NCBI GenBank assembly: GCA_947175455.1
Contig: CAMWMW010000167.1
Coordinates: 1 to 5,128, forward strand
Reading direction: 5' to 3'
Origin: an uncultured Porphyromonadaceae bacterium
GTDB lineage: Bacteria; Bacteroidota; Bacteroidia; Bacteroidales; Muribaculaceae
Length of the DNA stretch: 5,128 nt
Shown here: positions 1-5,128 of the stretch, piece by piece
How positions within the stretch are numbered: position 1 is the stretch's first letter
Layout of the letters: the number at the start of each line of letters is the position of its first letter
The notes under the pieces: model-generated
What the model was told of the DNA's origin: nothing
The model's input: only the letters and a program-made list of their open reading frames with translations
The model's database searches: none
Made by a program: the position numbers and the translations under genes

Positions 1-1
1 T

Positions 2-196
2 TACTACTTCCCCTCCGATGCGCTTCCGGTAATTGAAGAAAACGGACTTGTAAATCTGCAGCCACTTGTCGACTCCAAAGCAAAATTCCGCAAAACCATG
101 GAACGTAAATTTGATCCGGCAAAAGGGTATCTTCTTCCTCTCCCCCTTTCCGATGTTACATTGATTCCCGGAATGATTCAGAACCCCGGATATTGA
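2..196 (+). CDS. SusD/RagB family outer-membrane glycan-binding lipoprotein, C-terminal fragment (5' end outside window)
   Basis: Only the last 64 residues and the TGA stop are present; the gene enters from the left edge in frame 2. The end of the protein has the classic SusD/RagB C-terminal signature: 'GYLLPLPLSDVTLIPGMIQN' (residues 42-61 of the fragment) and then PGY as the final residues. It matches the family pattern yLlPiP..ei..NP.l.QNPGy. The family is an alpha-helical (TPR-like) lipoprotein on the outer leaflet of the outer membrane that caps a SusC-type TonB-dependent transporter and captures oligosaccharides or peptides. A SusC gene is therefore expected upstream, but is not visible. 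The stop is followed after 6 bases by a strong perfect hairpin, which suggests that the SusCD transcript ends or is processed there. The substrate cannot be read from this fragment. Family assignment is secure; the specific role is inference. Confidence 0.92.
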   Translation, partial: YYFPSDALPVIEENGLVNLQPLVDSKAKFRKTMERKFDPAKGYLLPLPLSDVTLIPGMIQNPGY

Positions 197-202
197 CATC
201 TC

Positions 203-238
203 GCAGTGTCTGCGGTTTCCAGAAACCGCAGACACTGC
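203..238 (+). terminator. Perfect 16-bp inverted repeat downstream of susD-like gene (putative terminator or processing hairpin)
   Basis: The left arm 203-218 (GCAGTGTCTGCGGTTT) is exactly complementary to the right arm 223-238, with a 4-base loop CCAG. It begins 6 bases after the susD-like stop. A 16-bp stem with no mismatch is strong enough to form a terminator or an RNA 3'-end stabiliser. However, the 3' flank is CTACACCATTAAAAAT, with no U-run, and the reverse strand has none either. It is therefore not a textbook Rho-independent terminator. It could protect the 3' end of the susCD message while allowing read-through, or bind a protein. The hairpin itself is certain; its role is inferred from position. 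Confidence 0.55.
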
Positions 239-308
239 CTACACCATTAAAAATAACACATGTAAAAATCTTAAGGTAAAAGATTTATAGGCTAACTTAC
301 TTTATCAA

Positions 309-1625
309 ATGAAACCAATGACAAACAATCTATGCGCAGCCACTGCGCTCGGCTTGACTTTAGCCTTTGTTTCCTGCTCGGATTCTTCCGATGGAGGAAA
401 CGCAATTATTATCCCTGGTGCACCGGCAGTCGAAGTGAAAATCGGCTCACAGATGCCGCTATGGCAAAACGGCACTTTTGAGATTCATTCCATAAGCACA
501 GGCAGAGGTGAATCAAATTTCTACATCTTTCCTGACGGAACATCCATGCTTATTGATGCCGCCGGTTCTTTGGTCACAGAAGAGATTTGCACGAAAAAAG
601 GAGTGGGAACGGTAACTCCTGCAAGACCGGGATGGCATATCTCAAGTGCCGATATAATTGCCAATTATATCAAACATTTTAACCCAAGAGGCGAAAATGT
701 AGATTATTATCTCAATTCCCACACTCACGAAGACCACATGGGTTCATGGCCTGAAAAATATGAGGAATACGCAGACTTCCCCAAACATACCGAAGGAAAT
801 TTCTATATGAACGGTATTGCAAAACTCGGAACTCTGCTTAATTTCACAAAAATCATAGACCGAGGCTATACTCTTCCAATAAACATGGGAACCGATGATA
901 GAATAAAAGACTATCAGAGATTCCTGAAATGGAGCATGGATACAAAAGGTCTGATATATGAAGTTGCAAAACCCGGTCACGATGACCAGATTGCAATGCG
1001 CTATAATCCATCTGCCTATCCTGACTTTAAAATTCGCATACTTTGTGCATCCGGATATGCATGGACGGGCAACGGTTATGATACAAAAAGAACCATACCG
1101 ACATCTAAAACTGAGATTAGCAAAGCCAGTCCCGATGAGAATATTTTCAGTGTAGCCTTGATGATGGATTTCGGCAAATTCAACCTTTTCACTGCAGGAG
1201 ACCTTCAATGGGAGGCTACTTCTTCCGCTCCATGGCTAAATGCAGATGAAGGTATAATACCTGTAGTAAACAAGGTGGAAGTAATGAAAGCGAGCCACCA
1301 CGGTTCAACCAACGCCAACAGCGAGGAACTTGTGAATAAACTTTGCCCGCAGACGGTATGGATCAATCCATGGAGGAGCGAGCAGCCAGGCATTCCCTGT
1401 ATGCGAAGATTTGTAGCCGCTAATCCCGACGTTTCTTTCTTTACAACAGGTATTGTTGAAAGCAGCAAGGCTCCGCTTGCTGAAGTAGAGAATAATTTTA
1501 AATCCTGGAGCGGACACATAGTGATGAGAGTCCTCCCCGACGGTAAATACTATGTATATGTTCTTGACGATATTGACGAGAGCTATACAGTCAAATCAAT
1601 CCACGGACCATATATCAGCGAATAA
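309..1625 (+). CDS. Exported MBL-fold lipoprotein, ComEC/phosphorylcholine-esterase-like metallohydrolase
   Basis: This 438-residue protein starts with a lipoprotein signal: a charged start (MKPM), a hydrophobic stretch at residues 8-21 and a lipobox FVSC with the lipidated Cys at 23. The following SDSSD is acidic, like the Bacteroidetes lipoprotein export signal that sends lipoproteins to the cell surface. The catalytic domain is a metallo-beta-lactamase fold. An entry strand 'NFYIFPDGTSMLIDAAGS' lies at 70-87. The metal motif HTHEDH is complete, with H138, H140, D142 and H143. AGDLQWEA has D298, and KASHHGS has H330/H331. The AGDL...SHHGS order is that of the ComEC C-terminal domain and of secreted MBL esterases such as pneumococcal Pce, so metal-dependent hydrolysis of a phosphoester or phosphodiester is likely. 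The C-terminal strand segment (about 401-432) ends this domain type. ATG 309 is preferred over ATG 318 because it supplies Lys2 to the signal peptide. The gene lies 112 bases after the susD-like gene. The fold is secure; the substrate is unknown. Confidence 0.9.
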   Translation: MKPMTNNLCAATALGLTLAFVSCSDSSDGGNAIIIPGAPAVEVKIGSQMPLWQNGTFEIHSISTGRGESNFYIFPDGTSMLIDAAGSLVTEEICTKKGVGTVTPARPGWHISSADIIANYIKHFNPRGENVDYYLNSHTHEDHMGSWPEKYEEYADFPKHTEGNFYMNGIAKLGTLLNFTKIIDRGYTLPINMGTDDRIKDYQRFLKWSMDTKGLIYEVAKPGHDDQIAMRYNPSAYPDFKIRILCASGYAWTGNGYDTKRTIPTSKTEISKASPDENIFSVALMMDFGKFNLFTAGDLQWEATSSAPWLNADEGIIPVVNKVEVMKASHHGSTNANSEELVNKLCPQTVWINPWRSEQPGIPCMRRFVAANPDVSFFTTGIVESSKAPLAEVENNFKSWSGHIVMRVLPDGKYYVYVLDDIDESYTVKSIHGPYISE

Positions 1626-1648
1626 TCACGATAGATAATTGTTAACCT

Positions 1649-1679
1649 CGGATAGGCACACGACTTGCGCGTCTATCCG
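1649..1679 (+). other. Intergenic hairpin between MBL lipoprotein and GLUG-type gene
   Basis: CGGATAGGC at 1649-1657 pairs with GTCTATCCG at 1671-1679: 9 bp with one G-U wobble, enclosing a 13-base loop. It lies 24 bases after the MBL stop and ends 18 bases before the next ATG. No U-tract follows (the flank is GTAAAACCAATAAACATT), so it is unlikely to be a strong intrinsic terminator. It could be a leader structure or an RNA-stability element within a co-transcribed unit. Pairing is directly visible; function is not known. Confidence 0.4.
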
Positions 1680-1697
1680 GTAAAACCAATAAACATT

Positions 1698-2897
1698 ATG
1701 AATAAAAAAATTACATTCTTAGGATTTATGGCATTCGCAGCAATGCCGATGTTGGCTCTGACCCCTAACGGAGAAGGCGTGTATGAAATCTCCAATGCTG
1801 CTGAACTTGAAGAATTCGCTGCTATAGTAAATGGCGGAGAAAATACGGCAAACGCTGTTCTGACAGCAGACATAGACATGGACAACGTGACCCACACACC
1901 TATCGGAAATTCAAAAGCTGTTGCTTACAAGGGCACTTTTGACGGACGTTTCCATACAATTTCATCTCTGAATATGGAAGTTGATGGGGGCACAAATCTG
2001 GCTCTGTTCGGTTATGCCGGTGTCGGCGCGAAAATCTGCAATACAATAATCGATGACCTCTCGACATTCTTCGGTGAAGACAAATGTGCCGCATTTGTAG
2101 GACAATGCACCGATGCTGAAGAGGGTGTCGCAGAATTCACCTGTCTTGGAACTTCAGCAGCGGTTCACGCTTACAGTGCGGATACCGGAAAAGGCAGGGC
2201 TGCAGCACTTGTAGGTCCGTCAGACGGAAATGTCGCCTATAAATTCACGAATTGCTACAACACCGGTCTTGTAAGAGGCGTTACAGTAGGAGGTATGTCT
2301 TGCCATGCTCCCAAAGCCGTTTGCACAGGATGCTATACGGTGACAAATGTCAAGAATCAGGCTAACGAAGAGGCTTCTGCCAAAAATCCCAAACAGGTAG
2401 GAACTGTGCTTATTGCAGGAGTGTCAGAACCTATGGATGGCTGGGGATATAATTTCATCTTTGGAGGGAATGCATCAAATCCCACTGTTTTCTACCCCAA
2501 CATTGTTGACAGCAATGTTAAATGGACAGATTATAGCAAACCGGCTTCAGAGAGCAACTATGGCGTATACAAAGTCTACGAGGAGCTTTGGGCACAGACA
2601 GGAGCGATGTGCTGGTTCCTCAACAATTGTTCCGATGAAGAACCTGTATGGGGTCAGAACCTTGAAGAGATGGAACTTTATCCGACATTCGTTCCCGGAG
2701 CTCCCGTAGTAAGCAAGAAAGCCGATGTATTCGAATTTGAAAACACGGGCAAGACAACTACTTCCGCAGTAAATGAAATAGCATCTGACAATCAATCCGC
2801 TCCTAAAGGAATATACACTATACAGGGCGTGAAGGTTGAGAATACCAAAACTCCCGGATTGTATATAATTGATGGCAAGAAAGTTATTGTAAAATAA
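1698..2897 (+). CDS. Secreted GLUG/beta-helix-type protein with short C-terminal sorting-like tail
   Basis: From ATG 1698 the protein has 399 residues. It opens with a clear signal peptide (MNKKITFLGFMAFAAMPMLA, cleavage likely after A20; no lipobox Cys). An in-frame TTG at 1665 would add 11 residues before this signal and lies inside the 1649-1679 hairpin, so ATG 1698 is chosen. Residues 27-64 (VYEISNAAELEEFAAIVNGG, then TADIDMDN) and PIGNSKAVAYKGTFDGRFHT at 68-87 are the usual opening of GLUG-containing, right-handed beta-helix-like surface proteins. Residues 302-331 have the GAMCWFLNN...WGQNLE...YPTF ending common in this group. A linker at about 339-368 leads to GIYTIQGVKV (371-380) and GLYIIDGKKVIVK (387-399). 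This tail is like the short C-terminal domains of secreted Bacteroidales proteins and resembles type IX sorting domains. No catalytic motif is seen. It contains about ten cysteines. A surface adhesin or glycan-binding role is inference from fold and position. Confidence 0.82.
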   Translation: MNKKITFLGFMAFAAMPMLALTPNGEGVYEISNAAELEEFAAIVNGGENTANAVLTADIDMDNVTHTPIGNSKAVAYKGTFDGRFHTISSLNMEVDGGTNLALFGYAGVGAKICNTIIDDLSTFFGEDKCAAFVGQCTDAEEGVAEFTCLGTSAAVHAYSADTGKGRAAALVGPSDGNVAYKFTNCYNTGLVRGVTVGGMSCHAPKAVCTGCYTVTNVKNQANEEASAKNPKQVGTVLIAGVSEPMDGWGYNFIFGGNASNPTVFYPNIVDSNVKWTDYSKPASESNYGVYKVYEELWAQTGAMCWFLNNCSDEEPVWGQNLEEMELYPTFVPGAPVVSKKADVFEFENTGKTTTSAVNEIASDNQSAPKGIYTIQGVKVENTKTPGLYIIDGKKVIVK

Positions 2898-2904
2898 TCT
2901 TATC

Positions 2905-2947
2905 AAGGGGTGTGGCTGTAGTCTATCAGGAATACTGCCACGCCCTT
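2905..2947 (+). terminator. Imperfect hairpin after GLUG-type gene, possible intrinsic terminator
   Basis: AAGGG at 2905-2909 pairs with CCCTT at 2943-2947. After a bulged G2910, TGTGGC (2911-2916) pairs with GCCACG (2937-2942, one G-U wobble). GTA/TAC can then extend the stem past a T-T mismatch, leaving a 12-base loop. It starts 7 bases after the TAA stop and is followed by pyrimidine-rich CCTCATTTCTCTT. This is the most terminator-like of the three intergenic hairpins, although the tail is interrupted by C and A. If it works, the downstream glycosidase would need its own promoter within 2948-3006. I see no clear TAnnTTTG element there. Confidence 0.5.
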
Positions 2948-3006
2948 CCTCATTTCTCTTAACCTTATATTATCTACATAAAACAATATCCTCTGTAGAC
3001 TCGCTT

Positions 3007-5128
3007 ATGACAAAAAAAATACATATTGATTTCCTGTGCCTTGTTTCGATTCTGACATATGGTTTCTCTACATATGGAGCTGACAGAATTACAGTCGGAG
3101 GTATTGAACTCAACACTGACACAATCAGGCATTCTACAATCGGTCCGGCAACAACCCTCACGCAATTGCATTTAAGCGGAGAACAGCCAATGAATGTACA
3201 TTACATCACTATCGACCTTACCGACAGAAGAATAACACTGAAAGCGGCAAATGCCGATACGGCAAACGGATTGAAGAAGACATCTGAAATGGCAAAATCG
3301 GCAAGTTCGGACAATACGCTCTTTTTCGCCGGAATAAACGGGGATTTCTTTGACGTGCAATCCACTTATCCCGATGGTTCTCTCAGACCAAGAATGACGG
3401 CAAATACTTCTATAACAGACGGTTGTATCATAAAAACAAGTCCCGGAGGATTCCAATTCATACTTAATGAAAATGGATCTCCGTATATAGATAATCTGAG
3501 ATTGGAAAGAGGAACAGTCTCTCATGGCAATTCATCGGTAAGGCTCGGAGGCGTCAATGTCGAGAACATTAATTATTCCGGCGATGCCGCTCCGGACAAT
3601 GCTGTAACCATATACACCTCTCGCGGGTGGAAATCGACATACCAGACACAATTTGCCGGCACATGTGCGGAAGTTTCCGCAAAGATTGCGGATGGCGACA
3701 AATTCGAAGCCGGTGCGACATGTCGTCTTGAAGTAACCTCCTCCGCAACCTCCACCGGCAATCTTGCTTTGCCGAAAGACGGTTTTGTTTTACTCGGACG
3801 AGGAGAGGGAAAAGACTTCGTGGAATCACTTGTTCCCGGAGACATTGTGACTGTCTGCAATCATATCTCACTCTCAGACGGAACATCTGTCACACCTCTG
3901 ATTGCGGTCGGCGGGAACCCACGCTGTGTAATCGGAGGAATCGCGCAGGAAAGCGATGGAACACGCCCGGATGCCGTAGAATTGCATCCCCGCACCGGGA
4001 TAGGCATTGACAAAAATGGTTCGAAAGTGATAATGATGGTCATAGACGGACGTGGCGAATCAAAAGGAGCCACAACCCGTCAACTCGGAGACCTTCTTGT
4101 GTATGCAGGAGCTCATGAGGGTCTGAATTTTGACGGCGGAGGTTCCTCCACATGTTATACGGAACCTTTCGGCGTAGTGAATGCATGTAGTGATGCAGGC
4201 GGTGAAAGAACCGTCTGCAACGCGTTGTTTGCCGTAGCAAACGGAGACATACACAGTCGCGAAATTAAAGAAATCAGATTTGCTGATTGGAAAGCGACAG
4301 TCCCGCGAAACGGTGTGTATACTCCGGTGATACATGCCTATAACGAAGCCGGAGTATTGATTGATTCCCACTTCGAAAATTACACACTGTCCTGCAACCC
4401 TGAACTTGGCATTGTCTCAAAAGATGGAAAATCCTTGACGTTAACCTCTTCCAAAGGTGGAAAACTGTTCGCGGAGTTTAACGGACAATCTGCCTCTGTC
4501 ACTGTTTTCACACTCCCTTCAGAAATCAAGCCTCGATTGCAAAGCGTTCTTATTGACGGAATACAACCTTATGGAATCGAACTCATTGCATCATCAGGAA
4601 ATATGTCCATACCCGCCGATGCCTCAGCGTTTGAATGGTTCTCTGAAAATCCGGATGTGGCAACCGTCGATGAAACGGGAACAATTACAGGAAAAGAAAA
4701 CGGAACAACAATAATTACCGGAAATTTCGATGACAAGACATTAAACATAAATATAACCGTAGAAATTGCAACATCTGCAGAATTGCAACTGCATGAGAAT
4801 GGCTCTGACTGGTCAATTTCAACCTCATCAGTCAAAGTAAAGGAACGAAACGACTCGAAGGAAGGCATAACCGTTTCATATACTACCGCGTCTACTGTTA
4901 CAAACGCCAATCTGACGTTCACGAACAGACAGACTCTATATTCCCGTCCTCTCGGTCTGAAAATATCATACGCCTCTAACATTGCAATGAAAGGGATGTC
5001 GGCAATGGTTATTCCCGCGAATGCCAAAACCGCTCTAAAGATAGAGAATACCGAGCCTATCGGGGAATCAGGAACCTGGAACATAACGTTTGACAAATAC
5101 CTTGATACGGCTGATGCGGCAATTTGGC
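3007..5128 (+). CDS. Exported phosphodiester glycosidase (NAGPA/DUF2233 family) with Ig-like/BIG2 domains, C-terminus outside window
   Basis: An uninterrupted frame runs from ATG 3007 off the right edge, giving 707 codons plus one base with no stop. A signal peptide (MTKKI, then hydrophobic FLCLVSILTYGF, cleavage near residue 24-25) shows export. Residues 41-412 form the phosphodiester glycosidase domain. FFAGINGDFFD (107-116) is the family's first conserved loop. PRTGIGIDKNG (328-338) and MMVIDGRGESKGATTRQLGD (343-362) follow. NFDGGGSST (374-382) and GERTVCNALFAV (399-410) close the domain. The family includes human 'uncovering enzyme', which removes GlcNAc from GlcNAc-phospho-mannose, so cleavage of a sugar-1-phosphodiester is expected. 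Residues about 417-503 look like an Ig-type domain. Residues 507-587 are a BIG2-type domain (ENPDVATVDETGTITGKENG). From 588 a further beta-rich, possibly carbohydrate-binding, domain begins (YSRPLGLKISYA at 645-656). ATG 3007 is the first ATG in frame after the previous gene. Domain assignment is strong; the true substrate is unknown. Confidence 0.9.
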   Translation, partial: MTKKIHIDFLCLVSILTYGFSTYGADRITVGGIELNTDTIRHSTIGPATTLTQLHLSGEQPMNVHYITIDLTDRRITLKAANADTANGLKKTSEMAKSASSDNTLFFAGINGDFFDVQSTYPDGSLRPRMTANTSITDGCIIKTSPGGFQFILNENGSPYIDNLRLERGTVSHGNSSVRLGGVNVENINYSGDAAPDNAVTIYTSRGWKSTYQTQFAGTCAEVSAKIADGDKFEAGATCRLEVTSSATSTGNLALPKDGFVLLGRGEGKDFVESLVPGDIVTVCNHISLSDGTSVTPLIAVGGNPRCVIGGIAQESDGTRPDAVELHPRTGIGIDKNGSKVIMMVIDGRGESKGATTRQLGDLLVYAGAHEGLNFDGGGSSTCYTEPFGVVNACSDAGGERTVCNALFAVANGDIHSREIKEIRFADWKATVPRNGVYTPVIHAYNEAGVLIDSHFENYTLSCNPELGIVSKDGKSLTLTSSKGGKLFAEFNGQSASVTVFTLPSEIKPRLQSVLIDGIQPYGIELIASSGNMSIPADASAFEWFSENPDVATVDETGTITGKENGTTIITGNFDDKTLNINITVEIATSAELQLHENGSDWSISTSSVKVKERNDSKEGITVSYTTASTVTNANLTFTNRQTLYSRPLGLKISYASNIAMKGMSAMVIPANAKTALKIENTEPIGESGTWNITFDKYLDTADAAIW

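Noticed and set aside
241..308. Possible Bacteroides promoter (TAnnTTTG) before the MBL gene
   Set aside because: The region is A/T-rich, but the nearest match (TACTTTAT) deviates at the key TTTG positions and lies within 15 bases of the ATG. I could not support a promoter call.
744..1208. 154-codon open frame on the - strand
   Set aside because: It is antisense to the MBL lipoprotein, starting just inside the metal-motif region. The translated product is low-quality, with no domain.
1665..1697. Upstream TTG start extending the GLUG-type protein by 11 residues
   Set aside because: It would place MRVYPVKPINI before an otherwise normal signal peptide and would start inside the 1649-1679 hairpin loop. 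ATG 1698 is the better start.
2413..2709. 98-codon + strand frame inside the GLUG-type gene
   Set aside because: It is a shifted-frame shadow of a gene with strong coding evidence. No frameshift is needed to explain the main frame.
2547..2906. 119-codon - strand frame spanning the end of the GLUG-type gene
   Set aside because: The opposite strand carries the conserved WGQ...YP motif and C-terminal tail. The antisense product resembles no known protein.
3007..3090. Lipoprotein interpretation of the glycosidase signal peptide (Cys11)
   Set aside because: Cys11 falls at the start of the hydrophobic stretch, too early for a lipobox, and hydrophobic residues continue after it. An ordinary signal peptide fits better.
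4569..5096. 175-codon open frame on the - strand
   Set aside because: It lies antisense to the phosphodiester glycosidase, which has clear domain motifs in the + frame through this stretch. The antisense product has no recognisable motif or signal and reads as a shadow.

Overview
The window looks like Bacteroidales chromosome, probably from a gut-type member such as Muribaculaceae, Prevotellaceae or Bacteroidaceae; the family cannot be fixed from this sequence. Three things point there: the tail of a SusD/RagB outer-membrane lipoprotein, start sites with no clear Shine-Dalgarno but A/T-rich leaders, and the C-terminal 'GIYTIQGVKV...GLYIIDGKKVIVK'-type tail that is typical of secreted Bacteroidales proteins. 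All supported genes lie on the + strand.

Layout: (1) 2-196, the last 64 codons of a SusD-like glycan-binding lipoprotein, whose SusC-type partner should lie upstream outside the window. (2) 203-238, a perfect 16-bp hairpin. (3) 309-1625, a surface or periplasmic lipoprotein with a complete metallo-beta-lactamase (MBL) fold of the ComEC/phosphorylcholine-esterase kind. (4) 1649-1679, a weaker hairpin. (5) 1698-2897, a secreted GLUG/beta-helix-type protein with a short sorting-like tail. (6) 2905-2947, an imperfect hairpin followed by pyrimidine-rich sequence. (7) 3007 to the window end, a large exported phosphodiester glycosidase (NAGPA/DUF2233 family) followed by Ig-like/BIG2 domains and the start of a further beta-rich domain. 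It is open at the right edge.

Taken together this reads as part of a polysaccharide-utilisation-like locus. A SusD binding protein is followed by two exported proteins whose folds act on phosphodiester or related bonds (MBL hydrolase and phosphodiester glycosidase) and one probable surface binding protein. My inference is a target that carries phosphodiester-linked sugars, for example teichoic-acid-like polymers, phosphoglycans or capsule. The co-directional order is visible; the shared substrate is a hypothesis. No RNA genes, CRISPR arrays, insertion sequences or recognisable sigma-ABfr promoters (TAnnTTTG) were found. No intergenic gap exceeds 112 bases.
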